64,000 bases of DNA from Bifidobacterium pongonis (GCF_019331805.1 NZ_JAHBBE010000009.1:1-64000); one strand, 5' to 3'; shown: positions 39,709-47,681, numbered from the stretch's first letter. Numbers and translations are program-made. Notes: generated from the sequence alone by a model not told the origin.

Positions 39709-40368
39709 TCAGATGATATGTGCCCGTCGACATGTCGCGATGACATCATGCCAATCGGAGGCGTGGAATTTCGTTTTGATATTGCGGCGATGGGAGAAAA
39801 CCGTGTCCGCGGAGATGCCGAGTCGTGTCGCGATCTGTTTTGTGTTCAACCCGGATGCGCTGAGTGTAAGAATGCGTTGCTCGGCATTGGTGAGTCTCGG
39901 CATGGTTGTGGCTTCGATGTCGGTCGGAGTGGTGGTGGGCGCAAAGGCGGGGCGTGGAGTGTGCAGTATGTCGGTGATTGCCGAAGGCAGTTGCTCGGAA
40001 AGCGTTGTTTTGTCCAGAATCGTCGGAATACCGGCCTGCGATGCCTCCGCCCGATACAGTTCCGGCTCGTATGAGGTCATGCCGATGATCGCGGTCGTGG
40101 GGGAGACCTGATGAAGGATCCGTGCGACTTGCGGTCCTGTGACTCCGTTCAAGGCCATGTCAAGAAACAGTATGTCGGTGGGGCTGTTGCCGGACTGGCA
40201 TTCCTGTATGGCTCGTGTCGGGAACGTCGTCGACCAGAGGCTCAACTCCAACCCGTTTCTATGATTCAACTGGTTTAGCATCAATGTGATGTATTGCATT
40301 GCGCAGGCGTCGTTGTCGAGCACACCGATGCGTACGTTCCGAACGGCATTATTCCCCCTAGGCATCAT
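39709..40368 (-). CDS. LuxR/NarL-family response regulator
   Basis: About 219 residues from ATG 40368 (a second ATG follows directly). Receiver: acidic pocket in VLDND (Asp18, Asp20), phosphoacceptor Asp70 in ILFLDMAL, conserved Lys120 in ILDKTT. C-terminal LuxR-type helix-turn-helix: LTNAEQRILTLSASGLNTKQIATRLGISADTVFSHRRNI. The open frame extends 53 codons upstream, but that part covers the divergent intergenic region and its palindromes, so it is unlikely to be coding. First gene of a two-gene operon with the kinase. Palindromes at 40423 and 40482 are candidate binding sites. Confidence 0.88.
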   Translation of the reverse strand: MMPRGNNAVRNVRIGVLDNDACAMQYITLMLNQLNHRNGLELSLWSTTFPTRAIQECQSGNSPTDILFLDMALNGVTGPQVARILHQVSPTTAIIGMTSYEPELYRAEASQAGIPTILDKTTLSEQLPSAITDILHTPRPAFAPTTTPTDIEATTMPRLTNAEQRILTLSASGLNTKQIATRLGISADTVFSHRRNIKTKFHASDWHDVIATCRRAHII

Positions 40369-40422
40369 GCTTGCAGTGTATCGCAATGCTGTGCTGCTGG
40401 ATGATGCCGTTTCGTGAAACGG

Positions 40423-40440
40423 TCTGCAGTTTACTGCAGA
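40423..40440. promoter_or_regulatory. Palindrome TCTGCAG-TTTA-CTGCAGA, candidate activator site
   Basis: A perfect 7-bp inverted repeat with a 4-bp spacer. Its centre is about 50 bp upstream of the start site predicted from TACATT (40469-40474), and the -35 position (about 40446) is poor, as expected for an activator-dependent promoter. Confidence 0.6.
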
Positions 40441-40468
40441 TGTGCTGGGATGGCAGTCCCTACCCGCA

Positions 40469-40474
40469 TACATT
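40469..40474 (+). promoter_or_regulatory. Possible -10 TACATT of the DUF2712-like/ABC operon
   Basis: TACATT with no good -35 partner. The predicted transcript would start near 40481 and begin with the second palindrome. Confidence 0.35.
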
Positions 40475-40481
40475 GGGTTCC

Positions 40482-40500
40482 GTAAGACAAGATGTCTTAC
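40482..40500. promoter_or_regulatory. Palindrome GTAAGACA-AGA-TGTCTTAC
   Basis: A perfect 8-bp inverted repeat with a 3-bp spacer, 30 bp before the ATG at 40530 and just before the ribosome-binding site AAGGAG (40515-40520). It could be an operator, or a 5' hairpin in the transcript. Confidence 0.6.
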
Positions 40501-40529
40501 GAACCATACAGAGACAAGGAGTTCCAAAG

Positions 40530-40961
40530 ATGAAATCTCTGAGTATGAACAAAGTGGGGAAATGGTGCGCAGCCGTCATAGTCGCGATTGCCTCCATGTT
40601 CTGTTTCGCGGCACCGGCTATGGCCAATAATCATGCTGATACCGCGTGGAGCGCATATCTGAAGAAATGAGAAACCGCAGATACACCGAATAGGCAGAAG
40701 CAGGATGCTTCCTATGCGTACATCAAGGCGGATTCCGTTACAGGCAACCGGAAGATTCGTGCATGGGCACTTGGATTTTCCAATAATGATGTGAACTCCA
40801 GCACTGTAACCTTTACAACAGGCCAGTCGAGAAAGATCAGTCAGTATGCATTTGAAAACAACGGGAACAGGCCATGCCAGATTCATCTGCGGTTGCAAAA
40901 TGCAGGTAAATATCCATCAACAACACAGGCATGGGGTGTATGGAGTCCTGATTCTGTCTGA
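40530..40961 (+). pseudogene. Secreted DUF2712-like protein gene interrupted by an in-frame TGA
   Basis: The ATG follows AAGGAG by 9 nt and opens a clear signal peptide (KWCAAVIVAIASMFCFAAPAMA, cleavage before NNHADT). The frame stops at TGA 40668-40670 after 46 codons, then stays open for 96 more sense codons to TGA 40959. Reading through gives 143 residues. The mature part resembles DUF2712 proteins in order and spacing: small N-terminal segment, RKIRAWALGF, VTFTTGQSRKISQYAFENN, and a final AWGVWSPD, where the family usually has a Trp-Asp-Glu end. G+C is low (81 of the 180 bases 40741-40920). It heads the ABC operon. Read-through, a single-base error or recent inactivation are all possible. 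Family call is by eye. Confidence 0.65.
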
Positions 40962-41041
40962 TTGATGTAGCTGGGATATCTGGTTGCCTTTGGACAATCA
41001 GATATCCCATTTCAGGATCGGAATATAGGGAAGGCTGAATA

Positions 41042-41896
41042 ATGGATGGCATTTTACTGCAAGCGCAGCTGAAAAGGGGGTTGCTCAGCATTCGGTTTGC
41101 CGTGGTCGTCGTTCTCTCATTTTCTTTGGTCGTAATCCAATGGTGGACGATGCGGCATCTTGGTTACAGAATTCCGTGGCATGAGCCGACGTTTCTGGAT
41201 GAAGTACTGCTGTTCGATTCATATGGTAGCGGAACGACGTTGTATGAATTCCTGTTCCCCTTTTTAGCCGCGTTGGCGGGCGGCAGCGTGCTGGCCACGG
41301 AACGGCGTAGCGGCAGATTATTGTTGCTTCAAGCTCGCTCCAGTTATGGTGTTGTGGAACGTACGTCGTTATGCTCCGGGTTCCTGCTGGGGGCCTTGGG
41401 AGGAGTGCTTCCGTATGTCATGAGTCTCGTATTTTCGGCGGTCAGAAATCCGCATCTGACGTTTATCGACGGTGTGGAGAGCTCTGATACGGAAATTGCG
41501 AGTTTCCAGTACATATTGATTTGGTCTGAAGGTTGGGCTTATCCGATCTATAAGTTGAGTCAGCCATTATGTATCGCAGTGGTTGGGCTACTGGTGGCTG
41601 TTGTCTCAGGATTATTTACATGTTTGGCGGTTGCGATTTCGCCATTTGTGAAGCATAAGAACGTTGAGGTGCTGGTGCCGGTTGCTTTCCTGCTGTTGTG
41701 GTGGATGTTTCCTGCGATAGTTCCAATGCCGGAGCACACAGAGGAGTTGAATCCTGTTTTGTATTTGGCGATTGATGGCTTCGAATCGCTTTATGCGAAG
41801 GTGCCGAATCTCATAGGCATCGCGATAACGCTTGTGGGTCTTCCCGCGATAACCGCCATGCTGTGCTGGCTGCAAAGGAGGCTCCATGACCGGTGA
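41042..41896 (+). CDS. ABC-type membrane protein, first of three
   Basis: 284 residues with about six transmembrane helices (IRFAVVVVLSFSLVVIQ near the N-terminus; LYEFLFPFLAALAGGSV; LLGALGGVLPYVMSLVF; PLCIAVVGLLVAVVSGLF; VLVPVAFLLLWWMFPAI; IGIAITLVGLPAITAML). A large outer loop lies between helices 3 and 4. It looks like the permeases that accompany small secreted peptides. TERRSGRLLLLQARSSYG after helix 2 could be the cytoplasmic coupling region. GGAAGG is 7 nt from the ATG. Overlaps the next gene by 11 nt. I cannot assign a transported substrate. Confidence 0.75.
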   Translation: MDGILLQAQLKRGLLSIRFAVVVVLSFSLVVIQWWTMRHLGYRIPWHEPTFLDEVLLFDSYGSGTTLYEFLFPFLAALAGGSVLATERRSGRLLLLQARSSYGVVERTSLCSGFLLGALGGVLPYVMSLVFSAVRNPHLTFIDGVESSDTEIASFQYILIWSEGWAYPIYKLSQPLCIAVVGLLVAVVSGLFTCLAVAISPFVKHKNVEVLVPVAFLLLWWMFPAIVPMPEHTEELNPVLYLAIDGFESLYAKVPNLIGIAITLVGLPAITAMLCWLQRRLHDR

Positions 41897-42578
41897 GCTG
41901 TTCACGCCACTGCAACGGCTTTCCTCCAATGCGAAGAGGGCGATGCTGCTGGCCGGAATATGCGGCATGGCGTATCTCGTTTCGGTACTGCAACAGCCCT
42001 TTTCCCTGCTCGATCTGTACCAGGGGTGCATGGTGGAGATGGCGGAACGTGTGGTTCTGCCCGCGAACCTCATACTGTTCTGCATGGGATGCGCGCGGTT
42101 CGGCGCCTTCGAGCGGGTGCGGCGGAATCCCGCCGATGAGTTCCGTTTGAATGCCGCATGGTCGGTGTTCGTATCGGTTGCTGTTTCCCTGACCGTCTGG
42201 GCTGTGTTCGTCATCGCGAATGTGCTGAAGGAAAGCCTGACCGACCCACGGCAGTGGACGCTGTGCGCGATTATGCTGGCGCAATTGTTCATGATGAACA
42301 TGTCGGTGACATTGGCGGTTTGGCTGCTGATGAACATGGGCATGGATTGGGGGCAGGTGTTGCCGCCGATCATCGTCGTGTTCATCATCGCCGATTTCTG
42401 TTTGAAACCCATGGCCGGCGACCTGACCCGATATGCCTTCTACTTCTGGTACCCGATCGGCGATTCCTGGCGGACGGTGTTCATCCAACAGGTAGTTCCC
42501 TTCCTTGGGTACTGCATGCTTATGATTATGGCGAACGTGGTCGCTTTCGGCAGAAGCGACAGATTGAGACTGACATGA
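41886..42578 (+). CDS. ABC-type membrane protein, second of three
   Basis: 230 residues, about six transmembrane helices (RAMLLAGICGMAYLVSV; VVLPANLILFCMGCARFG; WSVFVSVAVSLTVWAVFVI; QLFMMNMSVTLAVWLLM; VLPPIIVVFIIADFC; FLGYCMLMIMANVVAF). The GAFERVRRNPADEFRLN cytoplasmic loop may contact the ATPase. It overlaps the preceding gene by 11 nt and the following gene by 4 nt (ATGA), so the permeases are translated as a coupled set. No family recognised beyond ABC-2-like context. G+C rises toward the genome average in this gene. Confidence 0.72.
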   Translation: MTGELFTPLQRLSSNAKRAMLLAGICGMAYLVSVLQQPFSLLDLYQGCMVEMAERVVLPANLILFCMGCARFGAFERVRRNPADEFRLNAAWSVFVSVAVSLTVWAVFVIANVLKESLTDPRQWTLCAIMLAQLFMMNMSVTLAVWLLMNMGMDWGQVLPPIIVVFIIADFCLKPMAGDLTRYAFYFWYPIGDSWRTVFIQQVVPFLGYCMLMIMANVVAFGRSDRLRLT

Positions 42579-43234
42579 TGGTGTGGAAGAGAGCCGTCCA
42601 AGTGCTGCGTGAGGGCAACGGCCTGCGCCTCATGATCGTGACCATGTACGCGGTGATGACATACCGCTTCTACACGAGCGGTCAGGATTGCAGGATATTC
42701 ATCGGCATGTTCCGCGTTCCTGACCCGTATATGCCGTCCGGTTTGGAAAGCAATCTGTACGCCATCGGATTCATGGTTGTCGGTGTGGCGTTGATGCTTG
42801 AACGCCCCTCGGAATACCTCAGTATTCCCGAAACGATGGTGTACGTGCGTAGACCTCGCGGCTTACCGAGATTCCTCGGATATTGCGCGATGGTAGCGGT
42901 GTACTGCCTCGTCTACGCCGGAGTGCAGCTGGCTGTGGCCCTTCATGTGGTGTATGCGTCTTCCAAGCCGCTGGTGATTGGCGCGGTGTGCGCGGGATGG
43001 ACGCTGCTGGTGCTGGTGTTGGCCATCAATCTGGGTTATCTCGGCAGGAATCGCCCCTACGGTTATCTTGCGGCAATGGTGATGTACATCGTGCCGCTGT
43101 CCTATGCGCCGTTGATGCGTTGGCTGCTCGAATCGCCTACAGGCGTGCCGAATTGGAGTGTGGCGTTAGGGGTTCTGACGGCAGGGCTGATCGCGGCGAA
43201 CTATGCGCTATTCGAACGTTTGGAAATCATCTGA
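42575..43234 (+). CDS. ABC-type membrane protein, third of three
   Basis: 219 residues from ATG 42575, which overlaps the previous stop; a longer open frame starts further upstream but lies wholly inside the second permease gene. About six membrane helices (LRLMIVTMYAVMTYRFY; NLYAIGFMVVGVALML; FLGYCAMVAVYCLVYAG; AVCAGWTLLVLVLAINLG; YLAAMVMYIVPLSYAPL; VALGVLTAGLIAANYAL). A YVRRPRGLPRF cytoplasmic loop follows helix 2. Three different small membrane subunits for one ATPase is unusual; some may be immunity or accessory proteins rather than channel subunits. Confidence 0.72.
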   Translation: MMVWKRAVQVLREGNGLRLMIVTMYAVMTYRFYTSGQDCRIFIGMFRVPDPYMPSGLESNLYAIGFMVVGVALMLERPSEYLSIPETMVYVRRPRGLPRFLGYCAMVAVYCLVYAGVQLAVALHVVYASSKPLVIGAVCAGWTLLVLVLAINLGYLGRNRPYGYLAAMVMYIVPLSYAPLMRWLLESPTGVPNWSVALGVLTAGLIAANYALFERLEII

Positions 43235-43261
43235 CCTTCTTGGTTTCGTAAGGAGAACATC

Positions 43262-43897
43262 ATGTACATCGACATTGACCATGTGTCGAAGAGCATCAAG
43301 AACAAGAACGTGCTGCGAGACGTCAGCGCCGGATTCGAACGTGGAAGAATCTACGGCGTGGTAGGGCCGAACGGTTCGGGCAAAACCATGCTGCTGCGTG
43401 CTATCTGCGGGTTCATCCGGCTGGACGCAGGCACGGTCACCATGAACGGCGAGCCAGTCGTGTTCAACCGGAAGTTGCCGGACTCCGTGGGGGTGATCAT
43501 TGAGAATCCGGGGTTCGTGCTGTCTGAAACGGGCATGCAGAATCTGAAATATCTGGCTGGAATCAATAGGGATTTCGATCAGGAGGAAACGGAACGGTTG
43601 CTGCGGTTGTTCGATTTGTTGGACCATGTCGATGACAAAGTGAAATCGTATTCGTTGGGTATGCGGCAGAAACTCGCCATCGTACAGGCGTTGATGGAGC
43701 ATCAGCATCTGATCGTGCTGGACGAGCCGACGAACGGACTGGATCAGGAATCCGTGGCGATGTTCCTTGAGGAGATGCGACGCCAACGGGAGCGGGGCGC
43801 CACCGTCATCATCGCGTCACATCATTACGACGAGCTCAATCAGATCGCCGATTACTGCTATACGATGCGCGATGGCGTTCTACGCCCAGCAGACTGA
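43262..43897 (+). CDS. ABC transporter ATP-binding protein
   Basis: 211 residues, a single nucleotide-binding domain. Walker A GPNGSGKT, Q-loop region with GVIIENPGF, signature YSLGMRQKL (LGMRQ in place of LSGGQ, as in bacteriocin and antibiotic self-protection exporters), Walker B LIVLDEPTNGLD, and the switch His in IASHHYDEL. A strong AAGGAG lies upstream. It energises the three membrane proteins just upstream. Last gene of the cassette that begins with the DUF2712-like gene, and closed by a hairpin. Confidence 0.92.
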   Translation: MYIDIDHVSKSIKNKNVLRDVSAGFERGRIYGVVGPNGSGKTMLLRAICGFIRLDAGTVTMNGEPVVFNRKLPDSVGVIIENPGFVLSETGMQNLKYLAGINRDFDQEETERLLRLFDLLDHVDDKVKSYSLGMRQKLAIVQALMEHQHLIVLDEPTNGLDQESVAMFLEEMRRQRERGATVIIASHHYDELNQIADYCYTMRDGVLRPAD

Positions 43898-43935
43898 ACC
43901 ACGGACTGAACCGCCAACTGAACCACAGACCAAAA

Positions 43936-43969
43936 AAGAAGCCTTCCCGGTACCCCGGGAAGGCTTCTT
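43936..43969 (-). terminator. Perfect 15-bp hairpin with T-run on the minus strand
   Basis: 43936-43950 pairs exactly with 43955-43969 around TACC. On the minus strand it ends in TTCTTTTTTGG, a strong terminator for the FKBP gene; it also closes the ABC operon from the other side. Confidence 0.85.
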
Positions 43970-44014
43970 CGCTATATCAGCCGGAATCCGTTACGGACAA
44001 CCGGCGGCCGCCGA

Positions 44015-44989
44015 TCAGTACGCGGCGAGGATATCGACCACGAATACCAGCGTCGAATTCGCCGGAATCGAGCCGGAGGCCTTATCGCCGTAACCCTTGT
44101 CCGGCGGAATCACCAGCAGGACCTGCGAGCCGACCGTCTGACCGATCAGACCATCCTTCCAACCCTGGATGATCTGGCCGGAGGAGGAGACATCGGCGTC
44201 GAAGGTGGTGTTCTTATCCCACGAGGAATCGAACTGCTTGCCGTCGGTCGTCCAACCGGTGTACTTCACCACCGCGGTCATGGAATCGGTGATCTTCGTG
44301 CCCTTGCCCTTGATGAGCGTCTGGGTGATCTGCTTGTCGACCGACTTCTGGCCGTTCATATCGATCGAAGGCTTGCCGTTCTTGCCCAGCGTCACCTTCG
44401 GCAGCGAGGCCGGAATGTCGGCGACCTTATCGCCTTCCGCACGGGTGAGATCCTTCGACTTGGACACGAGCGTGTAGACGAGGATGTAGGAGGTGTTCGC
44501 GGAATTGCTGTCGTTGATGCCGAACGCGATGGACGTGTTGAGCTTCTGGCCGACCATCGTCTTGTACGGTTCGATCTGCTTGAGGTTGGAATCGGACAGC
44601 AGGATGGAGCAGTCGGGAGTGTTCTTCTCCCACGAGCTCATCAGTTCGGAACCGTCCTTGACGTTCATCGCGATGCCCTGGGCGCACACGCGGTCGCCCT
44701 TCTGGATGGTATCGCCGTCGCCCTTCTGCAGAATCGCGTAAGTGTTGTTCTGCACCGTCATCGGGGTTTTGAAGGAGACCTTCGGCTTCTCGCCGAGCTT
44801 ACCGGTGGCGGTGATTCCGGAGATCTGGTCCATATTGATCGTCTGCTTGGAGGAATCGGAGGAATCCTTGGCGGAACTGGAGGAGTCGGAGGAGCCGTTG
44901 GAACAACCGGCAAGCGTGGCGCACATGGCCAGCGCGCATCCGGCCGCCAGAGCGGAGCGGAGCAGCATGGTGATCTTATGTGAATGCAT
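44015..44989 (-). CDS. FKBP-type peptidyl-prolyl isomerase, lipoprotein
   Basis: 324 residues. Signal peptide with lipobox LAGC (Cys29), followed by a Ser/Asp-rich linker, so it is lipid-anchored outside the membrane. The C-terminal domain (about 225-324) is a clear FKBP: VVKYTGWTTDGKQFDSSW, IIQGWKDGLIGQTVGSQVLLVIPPDKGYG, STLVFVVDIL. The N-terminal half (about 70-185) looks like a second, degenerate FKBP domain (AILQKGDGDTIQKGDRV, SYILVYTLV), with one Cys in it that might pair with a nearby Cys. Role: folding of exported proteins. TAGAGT lies 8 nt before the ATG. Confidence 0.93.
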   Translation of the reverse strand: MHSHKITMLLRSALAAGCALAMCATLAGCSNGSSDSSSSAKDSSDSSKQTINMDQISGITATGKLGEKPKVSFKTPMTVQNNTYAILQKGDGDTIQKGDRVCAQGIAMNVKDGSELMSSWEKNTPDCSILLSDSNLKQIEPYKTMVGQKLNTSIAFGINDSNSANTSYILVYTLVSKSKDLTRAEGDKVADIPASLPKVTLGKNGKPSIDMNGQKSVDKQITQTLIKGKGTKITDSMTAVVKYTGWTTDGKQFDSSWDKNTTFDADVSSSGQIIQGWKDGLIGQTVGSQVLLVIPPDKGYGDKASGSIPANSTLVFVVDILAAY

Positions 44990-44997
44990 GACATATC

Positions 44998-45003
44998 ACT
45001 CTA
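44998..45003 (-). promoter_or_regulatory. -10 hexamer TAGAGT, leaderless start
   Basis: On the minus strand TAGAGT ends 8 nt before ATG 44989. Confidence 0.45.
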
Positions 45004-45057
45004 GCCGGGAACCCTGATTTTCCGGCTATAACGCCCTATTGTTAGAATGGTGACGCT

Positions 45058-46614
45058 ATGAGTTTTTTGAAACGGACAAACGAATCCGAGGTCGAAGCCA
45101 TGGATAACGAGCCAAGTGCAGAAAAAAAGGCGCGTCACCATGCGAGGCTGATGCGCGGTGTGGTGACACCGATCCTGGGTCTGCTCGCCGTAGCATCCAT
45201 CGGGCTTGGTCTTATGAACGCCACCGAATGGAAGCCCAGCCGTACGATTACGGCGCAGACGCAGGTGTCCGGAAGCCGTTATGTCGTGACGGACCCCGGT
45301 GTGAGCGGTCTGGTCGACGATGATGTGAAAGTGAACGTGTCGGTGAGCGGGGCGGAGAAGGTTTGCATCGCCTCCGCTTCGGCCAAGGATGCCACGGGAT
45401 GGCTGTCCGGCGAAACGTATACGCGAGTGACCGGTCTTCAGGATTGGTCGACGTTGAGCACGGAGAAGGTCGCCGGAAGCGCGAATGCGTCCGCCGATGC
45501 CGCAGCCGAGGGGTCGACGGAAGTCGATTTCAAGGATTCCGACATGTGGCGTGCCGTGACATGCGACGAGAGGAACGTTGAAACCGAAGTCAACGCCAAA
45601 GACAGTTCCGACGTGCTGCTCATCGATTTGGGCAAGAAGCAAAGTGCGGACGTTTCCTTCACGTGGACGCGTAAGACCCTGCCTGATTTCGCGATGCCGT
45701 TCTACTTCGTCGGCGGATTGCTGGCGTTGGGCGCGGTGCTGACCGCATCCGTATTCGCCATGCCGCCGCATCGCCGCCGCAACAAGCGCGTGGTGACCGG
45801 TATGGCCGATCAGCTTCAGCCCGAAGAGCAGCAGCCGGCCGAGGAAGTGTCGGTGAAGGATGCCGTGGCCGGAAGCCTGAGTGGCTTGGCTTCCGCGTTC
45901 AAGCCGCGGTCCAAGAGGAGCCGTAGGCATGCCGCCGGTGCTGGTGAGGAGGCCGCGCAGCCGACTGTGGTCGATCCGTCCGCACGCAACCTGGTGGCGG
46001 ATGCCGCCGGTGACGCGGGAAGCGATGACGAGTCGGTGGGCGAGGAGACGTCGGTGATTTCCGCCGACGAACTGCAGGCATACTTCGCGCGTTTGGCGCA
46101 GGAGGCCGGCGAATCCTTCGGTGCCGGAACGGGAACCGATTCCGAGGCTGAGGATGCGGCGGATGCGGCCGAGAGCGAGGGCGACAGAGAGACCGAGTCT
46201 GAGTCTGAGCCTGAGTCCGTGTTCAAGCCTGAAGCCCAGTCCGTGTTCGAGCCCGAGCAGGAGGCCGCGCAGGAAACCGAACCGGAGACTGAACCGGGGA
46301 CTGAACCGGAAACCGAGTCGGCAGCCGAGGATGAAGCTGAGGATGAAGCCGAGGATGAGGCCGGCACCGAAACGGAAGAGGTGTCGGAGGAAACTGAGGC
46401 CGAGACTGAGGTTGCAGCCGACGTTGAGGGCGAATCCGAATCCGCTGACAGCGAATCCGCAGATTCGGACGATACGGTGTCGGAAGAAACCGAATCCGAT
46501 GAATCCGCCGAATCGAACGAATCCGCCGAATCGAACGAATCCGACGATAACGATACGGACTCCGCCGAGAGCGCACCTTCCGATGAGGAATCCGCCGAAG
46601 AGGAGGAAGCCTGA
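45058..46614 (+). CDS. Two-helix membrane protein with a long acidic tail
   Basis: 518 residues. Cytoplasmic basic N-terminus (KKARHHARLMRG), membrane helix about 34-54, an outer domain of about 160 residues with two Cys (VCIAS, VTCDE) that could form a disulfide, a second helix (about 215-240), then a cytoplasmic tail of about 280 residues. The last 170 are almost wholly Glu/Asp/Ser/Thr/Pro with internal repeats (EDEA units, ESAESN units). I do not recognise the family. TAGAAT is 9 nt from the ATG. Its stop overlaps the ATG of the lipoprotein gene, so the two are probably one unit. Such tails often bind cations, basic proteins or ribosomes; no function can be assigned. Confidence 0.75.
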   Translation: MSFLKRTNESEVEAMDNEPSAEKKARHHARLMRGVVTPILGLLAVASIGLGLMNATEWKPSRTITAQTQVSGSRYVVTDPGVSGLVDDDVKVNVSVSGAEKVCIASASAKDATGWLSGETYTRVTGLQDWSTLSTEKVAGSANASADAAAEGSTEVDFKDSDMWRAVTCDERNVETEVNAKDSSDVLLIDLGKKQSADVSFTWTRKTLPDFAMPFYFVGGLLALGAVLTASVFAMPPHRRRNKRVVTGMADQLQPEEQQPAEEVSVKDAVAGSLSGLASAFKPRSKRSRRHAAGAGEEAAQPTVVDPSARNLVADAAGDAGSDDESVGEETSVISADELQAYFARLAQEAGESFGAGTGTDSEAEDAADAAESEGDRETESESEPESVFKPEAQSVFEPEQEAAQETEPETEPGTEPETESAAEDEAEDEAEDEAGTETEEVSEETEAETEVAADVEGESESADSESADSDDTVSEETESDESAESNESAESNESDDNDTDSAESAPSDEESAEEEEA

Positions 46615-47618
46615 TGAACAAACGTACTTTGACCAGAATCACGGCGCTTATCGCCAGCGCCGGAATGCTCGTCTCCCTCGCGGCATGCGAAGGTCAGGTT
46701 CCGCAGGTCACGTCGACCTCATCCGAAAAGACCACGCCCGACCTGAGCACGGCCCAGGAAAAGGCGATCCGCAATAAGATCCTCGACGTGCTCGACGCCG
46801 CGGACAACAGCAAAAGCGCGGACGGCCTGGCCGAACGCGTCACCGGACCGCAGCTCGACGTGCGCACCAGCGAACTCACCATCGCCCGCGCGACCGGCAA
46901 ACTGCAGGCCAAGGCGACCATTCCGCGCAAGATCACGCAAACCGTCATCCCCGTCAACGACGGATGGCCGCGCACCGTGTTCACCATCACGACCACAACC
47001 GACGACCAGCAGTCCAAGAGGCTTCTGGTACTAACCCAGGATTCCGCCCGCGACAACTACAAGCTGTGGGGCGTCGCAAGGCTGTTCCAGGGCGCGAAGC
47101 TGCCGAAGTTCGAAGTGCCCAAGCTGGGCAGCGAAATGGGCACGGCGAAGGATTCCAAACTGGTGGCGACCCCCGCCGAAGCGGTCAACGAATACTGCGA
47201 CCTGCTCAACAGCGGCGACTCCAGCAAGTTCAAGAAGGACTTCGCCGACGACATGTTCCGTGAGGATCTGCAGAAGCTGTCCGCCACGGTGCAGCAGGGC
47301 ATGGAAGCGAACAAGGGCACGCAGCAGCAGGTGTTCACCGTGCCGAAGGATCAGATTAAGATCATGCGTTCGGCGGACGGTGGCGATCTGGTCGTGGCCC
47401 GTATCGATTCCACATGGACACGTCAGGCCGGCGAGGGCCGAGAATCGTTGCCCGCCTCGGATGAGGAGAAGGCGCTGTTCGGCGGCGGCAAGGCCACCAG
47501 CACGATGAAGGTCACCTATGTGAACGTGATTGCGCTGTGGGTGCCGGCAGCCGGATCCGGCCAGCAGATCACTGCCGTGGGTGCGGAACGCCAGCCCATC
47601 AAGGTGGAGGCCCTGTAA
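46614..47618 (+). CDS. Lipoprotein of unknown function
   Basis: 334 residues. Signal peptide with lipobox LAAC (Cys25) and a Thr/Ser-rich linker. The mature part contains two similar alpha+beta segments: TAQEKAIRNKILDVLDAADNSKSADGLAERVTGPQ and AEAVNEYCDLLNSGDSSKFKKDFADDMFR, each followed by beta-rich stretches (TVFTITTTTDDQQSKRLLVLTQD; MKVTYVNVIALWVPA). This resembles actinobacterial lipoproteins with repeated DUF4878/NTF2-like folds, but I am not certain. Translationally coupled to the acidic-tail protein upstream. Confidence 0.78.
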   Translation: MNKRTLTRITALIASAGMLVSLAACEGQVPQVTSTSSEKTTPDLSTAQEKAIRNKILDVLDAADNSKSADGLAERVTGPQLDVRTSELTIARATGKLQAKATIPRKITQTVIPVNDGWPRTVFTITTTTDDQQSKRLLVLTQDSARDNYKLWGVARLFQGAKLPKFEVPKLGSEMGTAKDSKLVATPAEAVNEYCDLLNSGDSSKFKKDFADDMFREDLQKLSATVQQGMEANKGTQQQVFTVPKDQIKIMRSADGGDLVVARIDSTWTRQAGEGRESLPASDEEKALFGGGKATSTMKVTYVNVIALWVPAAGSGQQITAVGAERQPIKVEAL

Positions 47619-47681
47619 GCCGCGCGAGAAGGCCGTATACCACATTGCGGCCATGAAAAACAGGGCATTGCGCGCAACATG

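Noticed and set aside
40530..40961. Selenocysteine at the in-frame TGA
   Set aside because: I see no bSECIS-like stem-loop directly after the codon and no selenium genes in the window; family members do not use Cys here as far as I know.
40530..40961. Lactococcin 972-type bacteriocin
   Set aside because: Lacks the Gly/Tyr-rich GxWxxG pattern and ending of that family; order of segments fits DUF2712 better.
42158..42574. N-terminal extension of the third permease
   Set aside because: The open frame upstream of ATG 42575 lies entirely inside the second permease gene and reads as an out-of-frame shadow.
45043..45058. Leaderless start for the acidic-tail protein
   Set aside because: TAGAAT is 9 nt from the ATG, outside the 7-8 nt seen in the other cases; left open.
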